A stretch of DNA of 24,028 nucleotides, from contig JANSLP010000425.1 in NCBI GenBank assembly GCA_029298735.1, positions 1 through 24,028 on the forward strand, given 5' to 3'. This DNA comes from Ophiostoma sp. CBS 140.51. Its lineage: Eukaryota; Ascomycota; Sordariomycetes; Ophiostomatales; Ophiostomataceae. Position 1 is the first letter of the stretch. Each line of letters begins with the position of its first letter. The position numbers were made by a program, and so were the translations under genes. Below, piece by piece: positions 8,522 through 18,508 of this stretch. A model generated the notes under the pieces. It ran no database searches, was not told the DNA's origin, and saw only the letters and a list, made by a program, of their open reading frames with translations.

Positions 8522-10588
8522 TGTGATGTGTGTGTGAGAGAGGAGGGATAAGGATGTCGGAAGAGGGATTGAGTGAGTTTGAGGGTATATCAGATCGAAA
8601 AGGAGGAAATCTATGAGAAGTGGTGTCGAGAAACCGTCGAGAATTGAAGCTTTTGAATATCGTCGAGAAAGAAAACAAAGGCGACGATGGCTGTCAATGG
8701 AAGCGAATTGGCTTTGATGAGAAGAGAAAAGGTGAAAGATATTATAATACAGTAGACGAAGAAAAAGGCATGCTCATGCAAAAGGTAGCAGGTGCATCAC
8801 AAGAAGAAGCAAAAAAGGAGAAGATGTAGAATCTCGAGATACTTTCTCTGAGATGGAGGAATAGATAAAAGAGGAAGCTGCACTCTAAAAGGCAGTTGCT
8901 CTGTGTTTGGCCTGTCTCAGAGCCGGAGCGATAAATGGCCCAGCAACGGCAGGAGCTACCCACCAACCAAGAAGCTCAAATTGGTTGCATACGACAGGCG
9001 GTGGCCATCTGTGGCGCTAAACCCAACTGGTGGGGGCACTGGGAGCGCCGCAGCCTACCGCAACAACCCCGCAAATGCCAATTCATGCAGCACCTAACAG
9101 CGGAATGGGCGCTATATCAGATCAAAGGTCACCAAATCAATAAAGTCGATATATCATCACCACGACACCCAATTACCACGCATGAACATGTAGATGAAGT
9201 AAGAAATACCAGGTCACGGTTGCGAATAAATACTCAAAAATACTTACACGCATTTCCACGGCGACCAAAATAGTGTTGAAACATAACCTTATTGAGTGAA
9301 CATTTCAAACGTGAAACCAAGAGTGCGACGCTTGCTTGCCAAAGCAGGGGTGCAAGCGAGAGGACGAGAGGTGAAAGGTGACGAGAGACACATCTTCTCA
9401 AGAGACAGCAGAAAGAACACCGTCTCACTGTACAGTCAAGACGGATTCGCTTCTCCTTTTGGCAGACCGTCAAAGCGCAGGTTCTTTTGGTCAAGGGACC
9501 TGCATAAACTCAGCCAAGCAAATGCAGGGGACGCAGGAAACCGGTGTGGCAGGAAGAGCAAACGCAAACAAAATCCCAGGTCCCGGGACGTTTCTTTATT
9601 GAAGTTTCTTCTGCTTCTTTATTTCATCAAAGTGAGGTTTTTATCTGCGATTTTGAGTATATCACCATCCGATTGACCCTCGACCAGTCACTACTTCCTT
9701 TTCCCCAGCTGCCCAGCAGCCGCGCGCCTTCCTTGCTGAGTACACATTCACTGGCACACTGTCTCCCCCGCACCGCCCGTCACATGAAGAAGGAGCGCCC
9801 GCGCCGCTGTCATCCATAGCTCCTGCCCAGCCAACAACGTCTGCCGCCGATACATTCTTTCCTTTCATCTCGACTTATGATCCCGTCATTATTACTTGGT
9901 GTCTGCTCGGCCAATTGAATTTATCGTCGTTTTTATCAACATCGCCAGTATCTCCTTTTCACAAGCTTGCCACGTTTTGCGCAGCAGCTTCGGACAAAGG
10001 CCTTTGAGAAATACGCCGCGTTGGCCAGCCCCTACGAGGCATACGCCATACAGCACCCATCGCTCCTACCATCCTTCTGCCTGGAACACGGAACACGCAA
10101 ACAACTGGCGGCGAAGCAGGAACGACCGACAGGCGTCCGCATCCCTAGTCGCACCTTCCAAAGGACTGGCATTTCCCATACAAACGCAAACAAGTCCTAC
10201 TGCATAAAGCCAAGAACATAACGATCAAGAACTCAAAAACAGCAGGAAGGAGCTCCCCGCCAAAATTGCTGCTGCCTGCACCTGGACCTGCTCATCTGCA
10301 CCTTCACCTTCCCCAACGCTTGTCCTGCTTCCCCACTGGATACGGAGCAGTGGAACGTTCTTGCTATTTTGGTCGCATGACATCAAAGGACAGCACGCCA
10401 GTTGACACCAAACGGCACCAAACGACCACCTAGCTTCCTCCGGCCGGCCGCCTGCCTCGTTAGGGTCCCCCTCATTAGGCCCATAAGTCCAAAACTTCGT
10501 TGAAAAGGAAGCCCAGAGCCTCCTTCCTTTGTTTGCCAACGTCCCTTTTCGAAACCTCTTGTGTCCCGCTTCTTCGCTCTTGCCACAC
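8522..10588. other. Divergent intergenic region between cdc14 and GGPP synthase
   Basis: About 2.07 kb with no supportable gene. It must hold both promoters. TATATCAGATC occurs twice (8586-8596 and 9113-9123). A TATA-like element (GAGTATATCACC) lies near 9656 and is followed by a pyrimidine-rich stretch, consistent with a long GGPP synthase leader. That leader would contain short upstream ORFs at 9784-9819, 9877-9918 and 10377-10433. A perfect 10-bp palindrome, GTCCCGGGAC, is at 9590-9599. The ORF of about 112 codons starting at 8935 resembles nothing I know. Confidence 0.5.
10377..10433 (+). promoter_or_regulatory. Candidate upstream ORF (18 codons) in the GGPP synthase leader
   Basis: ATG at 10377 is followed by 17 codons and TAG at 10431-10433, ending 155 nt before the ATG of the synthase. 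It includes a direct repeat of ACCAAACG. Whether it affects translation depends on where transcription starts and whether the leader is spliced, which the sequence does not show. Confidence 0.35.
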
Positions 10589-12160
10589 ATGTTTCCATTG
10601 AAAGGCAGGCGAAAAGAGAAGGAGCCAGCCAACATGCTGTCTGCACCTGTCGCCGCTTCATCTTCATCCGCCTCTTCCTCAACATCACCACCAGCACCGG
10701 CCTTTCTGCAGTCGCCCAACGCCATCCCACCACGACGCTCATCCACCGGCCAGCACTCGCACAGTCACAGTCACAGTGCGTCATTGCCCCAAGGCTCGTC
10801 CTCAGGGTCTTCTTCCACAATCACACCCGCCTCAACCTCCAATCAGCGTCATCACCATCACACTTCCTCCTCCTCGTCCAACAACGGAAAGTCAACCGCC
10901 ACTGTGTTGCGGTCTGTCCCGGAGAGCGACTGGATACACAACTCCGATACCCGGCGTCCCCGCAAACCCTCCATCACTATGGCCTCGCTCAAGGCATCAG
11001 CTGCTGCCGCGGCCGCCGCCTCAGGAAACCCCACCGGTCTGAGCACCAGCGGCGCCGACAAGCCTACCCCCTCTTCCCCCCTCCTCGATCCGACAAAACA
11101 GCTGCCGACCTTGCCATCACAGTCCAAGGACAACAAGGCATCCGACTCTTCCTCCTCCGGCCCTTCCTCTGTCGCCGCCTCCGTGCTCACAGCGACTGCC
11201 CTCCAGCCTCAACCTCCACAAGACCCGCGGCGGTATGCCACCGAAGACTTTAATTTCAGTGCACGACGCACCTGGACCGACGAGAAGGAACGCATTGTCT
11301 GCGGGCCCTTTGACTACCTCAATGGCACGCGCGGCAAGGAGTTCCGCACACAGCTCATCAATGCCTTTAACGGCTGGCTCGAGGTCCCCACCGATTCTCT
11401 CGAAGTCATTACACGCGTCGTCGGCATGCTGCACACAGCGTCGCTGCTGGTCGACGACGTCGAGGACTCGAGCAGCTTGCGCCGCGGGCTGCCGGTGGCT
11501 CACAACATCTTTGGCGTGCCGCAGACCATCAATAGCGCCAACTACATTTACTTTGTGGCCCTACAGGAGCTCCAGAAGCTACGCAACCCGAAAGCGCTTG
11601 TCATTTTCGCCGAGGAGCTGTGCAACCTGCACCGCGGCCAGGGCATGGACCTGTTCTGGAGGGACACGCTGACGTGCCCGACGGAGGACGACTACCTCGA
11701 GATGGTGGGACACAAGACGGGCGGTCTGTTCCGCCTAGGCATTAAGCTCATGCAGGCCGAGTCGCGCTCGCTGGTGGACTGCGTGCCGCTCGTCAATTTA
11801 TTGGGCCTCCTCTTTCAGATCCAGGATGACTACCGCAACCTGCTGGCAAGTGAGTACAGCCAGAACAAGGGCATGTGCGAGGACCTGACGGAGGGCAAGT
11901 TTAGTTTCCCCGTGATCCACAGCATCCGCACCAACCCGTCCAACCTGCAGCTGCTCAACATACTCAAGCAGAAGACGTCGGACGAGGAGGTGAAGCGGTA
12001 TGCCGTGGCACACATGGAGAGCACAGGGTCCTTTGCGTACACCAAGGAGGTGCTGCAAGTCCTCACAGAGCGGGCACGCAACCTGGCGGACGCCCTCGAC
12101 GAGGGCAAGGGCCGCAGCCAGGCAATACATGCCATCCTGAACCGCCTCTCGGTTGACTAG
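10589..12160 (+). CDS. ggs1: Geranylgeranyl diphosphate synthase
   Basis: An intronless ORF of 523 residues from the first in-frame ATG. It is a trans-prenyltransferase (PF00348) that condenses isopentenyl diphosphate with farnesyl diphosphate to the C20 precursor used for protein geranylgeranylation, carotenoids and diterpenes. The first aspartate-rich motif is LLVDDVED (D289, D290, D293), followed by SSLRRGLPVAH. LHRGQGMDLFWRD is typical of fungal type III GGPP synthases (yeast Bts1, Neurospora AL-3). The second aspartate motif is FQIQDDYRNL (D413, D414). The catalytic core is about residues 225-520. The first 215 or so residues are low-complexity Ser/Pro/His/Ala (alternating His-Ser, four His in a row). 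Later in-frame starts at 10634 and 10979 would give 508 or 393 residues, the last nearer the usual size. There are no terpene-cluster neighbours, so this is more likely the housekeeping copy. Confidence 0.92.
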   Translation: MFPLKGRRKEKEPANMLSAPVAASSSSASSSTSPPAPAFLQSPNAIPPRRSSTGQHSHSHSHSASLPQGSSSGSSSTITPASTSNQRHHHHTSSSSSNNGKSTATVLRSVPESDWIHNSDTRRPRKPSITMASLKASAAAAAAASGNPTGLSTSGADKPTPSSPLLDPTKQLPTLPSQSKDNKASDSSSSGPSSVAASVLTATALQPQPPQDPRRYATEDFNFSARRTWTDEKERIVCGPFDYLNGTRGKEFRTQLINAFNGWLEVPTDSLEVITRVVGMLHTASLLVDDVEDSSSLRRGLPVAHNIFGVPQTINSANYIYFVALQELQKLRNPKALVIFAEELCNLHRGQGMDLFWRDTLTCPTEDDYLEMVGHKTGGLFRLGIKLMQAESRSLVDCVPLVNLLGLLFQIQDDYRNLLASEYSQNKGMCEDLTEGKFSFPVIHSIRTNPSNLQLLNILKQKTSDEEVKRYAVAHMESTGSFAYTKEVLQVLTERARNLADALDEGKGRSQAIHAILNRLSVD

Positions 12161-12468
12161 ATGAGAGGGATTGGCTTTTCGTTGTGATTTTTTTTTTTTT
12201 TTTTGTTTATTTCTTCTTTCATCATATTTTCTATACCTTTTATACCGGGTTCATTTAGGGCAAACGGGATTTCTGGGATTTGCTTGTTTTTGTCTTGTTT
12301 CACGGTTTTATTCAATCTTTTCAACTTATAAATACAAACTCTGTTTGTGTTTTGCATTGTCTTCGTGGGTGGCTATCGTCTTCAATGGTGTTTGGGGGTA
12401 TCATCTCATAGGTTTGTGATTTTGCTAGCAATACACGAGCTGTCTCTCTTGAAAAACGTATGCTTTAT
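12161..12468. other. Convergent intergenic region between GGPP synthase and peroxin genes
   Basis: 308 bp between two converging stop codons. A run of 17 T lies at 12188-12204, just after the synthase stop, and the rest is T-rich on the + strand. Both 3' UTRs must fit or overlap here. No gene is visible. Confidence 0.6.
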
Positions 12469-14429
12469 CTATACAGTAACGGTAATCTTCTTCCGCTTGA
12501 CCATGCGCACCCACCGCCGACGACGCCACTCGCCACGCCGACCCATGCCCTCCTCGCCCTCTTCCCAGCTTGGGCCCAATGGGCGCCGTTGTGGCCGGAA
12601 CGAAGTTGTTGGCGGGTGCAAGCCAGTGCTATCGGCATAAAAATCGCTGTCGCCATATCCGTAGCCCGTTGATTCCGCTGCCGCTGCCAACTGGTTCTGT
12701 TGCTGCTGCTGCTGCTCAGACTCGTTAAACATGTCGTAGACCCAGCGCTCGCCCTCCGTCTCGACCTCGACACCCGTGATGATACGCTCCTCGACCCAGT
12801 CGCGGCTCCACAGGTCCAGCGCCCACTTCTTCTCGCTCCACTCCCAGCCCTGTGGTGGCAGTACGTCTTCAAAGAAGCGCGCACCCAGAGGTCGTCCACC
12901 ACTGCCGACCAAAAAGGCCGAGGCAGGCGACGCAGATTGGGCATTGGCGTTGAGACGTGGCTGGGACAGCGGGTCGTACGGGCTCGGGCTGAACACCCAC
13001 GGCTCCCACTCGGCGGCGTCATCGCTCGACCGGCGCTGCAGCTCAAAGATTTCGACCTCACGGGTCTCGGGGGCTTCGTCCAGGATGATGTCGGCGGCCA
13101 CCCAGGCGTTCCACAGTGAGGAGGCCGAGGCAGGCTCGGTGGTTGCGGCGGTCGATGCAGCACTGTCCTTCTTTTCATTCACAGGAGCAACCTTTTCACC
13201 GGCGGGTACGGTAGTTGGCGGCGGCGTGCTCATAGACTTCTTCCAGATCCGGATTTGGCGAGCCACGGTCGGGTGGCCACTGCACACCACTACCCAGCCA
13301 CCGGTCAGAAAGAGGAGACGCCATGGCAGCAGATGGGCCGCGACAGACAACAGGGTCGCCGCTATACAGAGTGTAACAAAGAGAGCAGACGAAAAGGCCT
13401 CGTCGGCAAAGTTGGTGGCCGGCACGACCGTCTGCACAATCTTGTCATGCGCTACACTGAAGTCTTCCATGCTGTTCTGCAGGTCGCCCATGTTATGGAA
13501 GAAGTCACGGCTCAATTCCTTGACCGGCTTGACCGTACGCGGCGGTGCCAGTGGCGGGCCTCTAGCATAGTACTCGGATGGCAGGGCAAGGCTCGGCGTG
13601 TTGGTCGTCGATGTACCTGGGTGCCGTGTGATGAAGCCTGGAATCAAGACGCCCAGCAAAAGAATCGAGGGTGGCACCAATGTCAACAGGTACGGGTCGA
13701 GACACACGAAAGTGTAGACGCCTAAAAACGACAGCGTATGCGAGGCTCGCCGCCACGCCAACAGGCGCTCCACCTTTTTCTGGAAACGGAAGACGACGCC
13801 AATGCGGGCATTGAAGCGACGAAAGTTGGTCGACATGATGGCGACACTGAAGCCCGGCCGCGGCTTCTTAACGGGCTCGTCGGCATCGTTGGGGTCGACC
13901 CCGAGGCCTACTCCTCCACCACCGCCACCGACTGTATCTGCTGCACCGTCGCCAACAATCGGTGCGGCACCAAATGATGGGTCGCCATAGCTTAATTCAT
14001 TGTCGTCCTCGTTGGCATGGCTGTTGTCGATTGGGATTACTTGTTGGAAGAGTCTGGGCGATGTTAACTATAAAAATTGCAAGGTAGACCAGAAGCCTGT
14101 GGTACCTACTTGTCTAGCAACTGATCCTGAATGTTGGCTTTGCTGTTGCTGAGAAAATCACGCAAGCCTCGCCGTTTCTTGGGCGTTGCTGGTGCTGGTG
14201 AAACCGGCGGCGTGGCAGCCTCGGACGGGCCGTCGTCGTCGGCGACCTCGCCCACGGCCTCGAGTCTCGGATGGCTCATGTAGCCTGTCTTGTTGATACT
14301 GCTCGCAACGGGAGGTAGAGGAGACGGTGCAAGTGTTGTAGCTGGAGTCGAAGTCGAAGTTGGAGTCGGCTCTTCGTCGAGAGGGTCGTCGTCGTGTCCG
14401 CCGAGGAACATGTAAGCGATTTCGTCCAT
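12469..14429 (-). CDS. PEX24: Peroxisomal integral membrane peroxin, Pex24/Pex28 type (dysferlin-domain family)
   Basis: Two exons on the minus strand, 14429-14110 and 14053-12469, joined in phase 2 across a 56-nt intron, give 634 residues. It fits the Pex24p family (PF06398: yeast Pex28-Pex32, Yarrowia Pex24), membrane proteins controlling peroxisome number, size and ER contact. After an acidic, Pro/Thr-rich N-terminus, the domain begins near residue 90 (ANIQDQLLDKLFQQVIP, created by splicing). Hydrophobic segments lie at about 214-248 and 327-364, the latter with the family-like LLPWRLLFLTGGW. Downstream are Trp-rich DysF-like blocks, WEPWVFSPSPYDP and GWEWSEKKWALD...WVYDMF, and a basic C-terminus (RRRRWVRMVKRKK). 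Oddities are a Gly run near 150 and a six-Gln run near the C-terminal third. Whether it equals Pex24/28/29 or Pex30-32 needs a tree. Confidence 0.85.
14054..14109 (-). other. Intron of the peroxin gene
   Basis: On the minus strand the donor is GTAGGT, right after GACAA, and the acceptor is CGCCCAG. A GTTAAC branch-like sequence lies about 12 bases before the acceptor. Retaining it gives a stop codon at once (AAG-TAG). Removing it yields the continuous family-like LLDKLFQQVIP. Confidence 0.85.
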
Positions 14430-17371
14430 TGCCGAAGGAGCCGACAGGTCGGAATAAAGTTACAGGATAATGATACAGGGCGTTGCGTGGGCAGTGCCGA
14501 TCGGTGGCGTCAGCTTCCAAAGTATCAAAGTACTTTGTTAGGAGAGGAGGACTTGGAGGATTCGTCGATGGAATCGAGGGAAAGGATGTCGCTGACGGCA
14601 GGAGGTGGTTTGCTGTTGGTTGTTTGGTGGTGGCGCTTTAGTCACATGCTTGCATTTGTTGGGTTGGTGCCCAGAACCCAGGCTCCGGGGAAAGAGCAAT
14701 GGTAGGGAAAGAGCTGTCGACGTCAGCGCACGGCAGGTGCTGCACTGCGTTGTATTGTTAGCGGCAAAGCTCGGCACGTGCTTCTGTAGGCAAAAAGACA
14801 GAGCTTGGGCTTTCCCTGCTACTGCTCAAAAATTTAGTGGCGGGAAGAGCCCTGCGAAGTGGGTTGCGGGGAAGGACAGCGCAGGAAGGAGCGACCCAGG
14901 CGACACACACTCTAAATCTTATTCACACTTGAAGCATCTCACTCGTTCATCCATGTTCAAAGTTTGACGTAAGTAATTTATTTTCAGAGTTGATTTCTTA
15001 TTTCATTTTCATTTCCATCTAGTTTTCTTTCTTAGCATCTACTTTTGCTCTATTTGAGTACTTCTGCTGCTCGCACAGCATCTCGGTGTCGGACTCATCC
15101 AGAGTTTAGCTTTTTTCATGACTTTAGATTTGACGAACAAAAACAACCTCAAAACTGTGTTCATGATAACCATGCATGGCACTTATTAATCAGCGAGCGC
15201 TAACACTCAGAGTACAGCCATTATGTGGTGGACCTGAATACTCAACTGCAGGTCTTACCTCATTTACGTTGGACATTCCGACAACCGACGTTGACGAAAG
15301 AAACGGTGATGCAAGTGGATGTGAAAACTGACGATGAGATCACAAGTCACCAGGCGCGTGAAATGAGACTCACTGGTGAAAGGTCGATGTTGCATGTAAA
15401 TTGTAAAGCACCAAATGCGACAAGTGACAGTGCTACGGAACAAAATAAGAGATTGCGTCCGTTTTGTTTCGTACGCAGTATTCAAATTATATCTCCCATT
15501 TCTTTTTTTTCTGTCCTCTTCTTGCTTGCACGTTGCTGTCGTTTGGCAACGCTGTTGGCTGGTGGAAAGCCCATTCCAGTGTTGGGTCATCTGGCCGCGA
15601 TTGTGAAGTGTGAGTGGAAGTGGTCTCAGTTTCTGGTCTCGGATTTTTTTTGCGTTTGCGACGCGACGCGTCAACAACCACTTTAACGATCGCGGTATTG
15701 GGGACGCCTTGGGTGCAACGAAGTGGTATCGCGCTCACCGCAAGTGCAAGGGGTCAAGTCCAGCCCGCCTTTTTGTCAGTAATAGTATGGTCTTGTCCGT
15801 CCACATTTCCGAAAGAAGACAAATTCGCGAAAACTGCCAGCCCGCCACTCTATTTAGATGAAGAGAAGCACACAAAAACATGGGACGGGGAAGGATGAAC
15901 AAAGGTGCATATCACGGACTACCGGGTCGTCAGGGCAGTCAAGAATCACAACCCGCAGACTCGTCCGCCTACTGAGTAATTAATTAATCTCTCGTGGCCT
16001 TCATGCAGATGGCCGTCGATGCAGGCCAGGCCAGATGTAATGTCTGTCATCTGCAGGGACAGTCCGAGGAGCAGGTCGAAATTCACGAGGCCGAACGTCG
16101 AAAGACGAGACGAACGTGGCGGAGAAAAACGCTGATGCAAAAAGAAACAATGGCGAGGGCCAGCCTGTTGTCAGGAATTCAAATGAAGTCATTCTTGGTG
16201 GCAGTTAATTGTGTCTCTCATGGCAGTAATCCTTCGAGCCGAAGAATACCTTACCTGTCTCCCTGTCTTTGCATTAACCCGAAATTCAGGACGGTTCCAT
16301 CATCAAACATGGCCTACGTCAACAGCACCGTGGACGCGTTTTTGTTGTTATATGTTGAGTACTCTGTAATAGGCCAGCCCGCGGTGCATAACCAGACTTT
16401 TATATCAACAAACTGTCACAACCTGTCAAAACATGGAAGTAGAAAAGCCAGTGCCAGCTCCTGTCTCGTAGCCCCCTAACTTTGCCAGCTTCCAGCTTGC
16501 CCCGTAAACAAAAGCCATTGTCGCTTGTCTCTGACTGGCTGCTGCCGATCGCCAGTCCAACTGGCCCCTTCATCTCGACTCCTGACCCATCGGATCAGCG
16601 CCGTTATTTTGGGTCTTTTTTCTGGTGGCTTTCAGTCCCTTCAATTTTTTGTGCCCTCCTATTTTCTGGCTTTTGTCCTTTCGTGTGCCTTTTGTCCCCC
16701 CCCTTTCCAACGCGTCTACGCTGCATTAGCCTCGTCCCGGCAGACGGTCCCTCCCCTTCCCTCCCTTGCCCCTGGATTCAGGGTTCACGCACGTTAAGCT
16801 AGTTGTGGTGGTGGTTTGTGTTCTTCCTTCATAAACATTTCGTCAAATTGGCCGTCCAGAAAAACAAGGGAGAACAGGAAGAGCAATTCGTGTCCGAGAA
16901 TGTTTCTCATTTCTCTCCCCTTTCTCGCCAACTAAAAAACCGTTTTGGCCTGGCACATGGGCCAATCTCTCGCGGTGGGTCTGGGTCTTGATTTTGGGGC
17001 TAGATTGGGAACACGATACGAACACCATTGCCAGTTCTGATGGGAGTGTGAGTGATGTGAAACCCGATTTTTTGCTTTGGCTCTTGCTGAATTTTACGAC
17101 GTGCGATACCCGGTACTCCGTACTGGGTCGTCACTTTCTTTCCCGCCTCTTTGTTGGGTGCTCCTTCCATCGCGAATTCACGACGTGCCGTTGGGACCCA
17201 TTTCTCCTTTTTGCCCCTTCCCTTTCCAACCCCTTTCGCGTGCTGGTGGCAGGTCCCCACGTCCCCTGAAAGTGCCAGCCCGCCCACCCATTTAGCTTTC
17301 ACAGATCAGGGCTGCTACCGTCCGCTACCGAGGACTGCCCCGTAACGGCACCCCGCTAGCGCCATTGGATG
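14430..17371. other. Large intergenic region between peroxin and pom1 genes
   Basis: About 2.9 kb without a gene I can support. ORFs of up to about 160 codons occur but resemble no family and lack a convincing exon chain. The 10-mer CCAGCCCGCC occurs at 15760-15769, 15837-15846 and 17275-17284, with a 9/10 match at 16374-16383. A near-perfect hairpin (ACCCGGTAC, 3-base loop, GTACTGGGT) lies at 17108-17128. Stretches near 15000-15170 are AT-rich. The region could carry distal regulatory DNA or a non-coding transcript. Confidence 0.5.
14775..14780. promoter_or_regulatory. CACGTG E-box in the peroxin upstream region
   Basis: CACGTG inside the palindrome GCACGTGC, 346 bp upstream of the peroxin start codon. 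Fungal bHLH factors (Cbf1/Pho4/SREBP type) bind such cores. Function here is inference only. Confidence 0.25.
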
Positions 17372-18508
17372 GCCCTACAGCTGCTGTTGGCTGTTGTTGG
17401 CTGCTGTAACTTTTGAGAGGACTGTTGTTTTGTGCAGGGTCGTGCCTGCTGGTTCACCGTTGTTCGTCCCTTCCGCAACGCTCTGGCCTCCCCCCAAATA
17501 TACAATCAGCCACTTTCCTCCTGTCGCTCCTGCCTTCCAGAGAACAGACAGCCACAGAATCTCAATTCTGCCCTGTGCCGACACCTGAAAGTGGCCCATT
17601 CCTTCCCCGTTCTAGTCCTAAAGAGACAAGGGGACGTGTAAAGAGGAAAGAGCAATCAACAAATCACGGCCAATCTGCTCTCGTCCAGCAGGTCCAGTCC
17701 AGTGCCCTTCCTTCGTTTTCGTCTTCTGCTCACCACACGCTTTCCCGCTCACCGCGAGCCTCGACTTTCCGCCTCAAATCCTCACATCCTCCCCGACTCT
17801 TTGCCTCCCTCCCTCCACCACCAACGCCCGTCTGCACGCACCGTGTCGCCCATCGACATCGTCGCTCGTTTCCCTTTGTGTGTTTGTGTGTTTCTCGTTT
17901 CTCGTACCGCGACCCGCCGCTATTCTCCACGCACCTAGACAAGGGGCCGCCTTTTTTGTTTCGAGTTTCGAAATCACCAAAAATCGACGTCGACGTTCGT
18001 TTCCACTCCAACATCCCTTTCCTCCCTCCTACACCCCCACCGCCCGCTCCGTCGATCTTTGACCTTTTCTCGAGCCTCGACAATCGTCTTTTGTGTTCGA
18101 CCTCGCCTCCGTCTCTTGTCATCACCCCTTTCGATCGAGCGGAATGTTGTAGTCTGCTGCACAATCCAAGGTCTTGTTGGACCGAGTGACGGTCTCGCGA
18201 TCCGCACCGCCTTTTTGGCTGCTCTTGTCTTTTTTTGCCTCGCCCTCGAATCGATACGAGCATTGGCCTGTTTTTCTTCTCCCCGTATCCACAGGTCCAG
18301 CAACGCGAACCAGTCGCCTGTCCGCGTTTGCCATCTTCGACTGTCTTTGTCCTCCTTTTTGACATTATTATTCTTTCTTTGTTTTTCGTTTTTTATTCAA
18401 GTGCTTCTTTCGAGCAGCCCACTCCGTCGCCAGCGTCCCTTTCCTCGTCGATCCCAGCATCACCTATCCATATACCCAGACGATCCATCGACGTGGCAAC
18501 GGCTTTCT
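17372..18508 (+). promoter_or_regulatory. ATG-depleted, pyrimidine-rich promoter/leader of the pom1 gene
   Basis: A TATA-like TATACAA is at 17499-17505, followed by 1 kb of pyrimidine-rich sequence. In these 1,137 bases I find only one ATG before the main start, at 18144, and it opens a two-codon ORF (ATG TTG TAG). Absence of ATG over such a length is what a long, scanned 5' leader looks like. The open frame running in from 18059 has no ATG before 18509, so it is not taken as coding. A leader intron ending near CCACAG (18294) is possible but undetermined. Confidence 0.5.
18144..18152 (+). promoter_or_regulatory. Minimal upstream ORF (Met-Leu-stop) in the pom1 leader
   Basis: ATG TTG TAG, 357 nt before the pom1 start codon, is the only ATG in the ATG-depleted leader. 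A uORF this short leaves ribosomes terminating almost where they initiated, which could tune kinase translation. The role is inferred, and it requires that the transcript include this point unspliced. Confidence 0.45.

Noticed and set aside
8935..9273. 112-codon ORF upstream of cdc14
   Set aside because: No family resemblance or coding-like codon bias compared with neighbouring genes. It sits in a divergent promoter region.
14969..15022. Intron-like sequence GTAAGT...CATCTAG in the large intergenic region
   Set aside because: Both ends are acceptable, but no coding exon on either side resembles a protein, and no clear branch point is present.
15994..16479. 161-codon ORF in the pex24-pom1 interval
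   Set aside because: No recognisable domain and ordinary residue composition for random sequence. Nothing but its length supports it.
18059..18508. 150-codon N-terminal extension of the pom1 frame
   Set aside because: The frame is open but contains no ATG, and its translation is unlike the disordered hydrophilic protein that follows. It is taken as leader.
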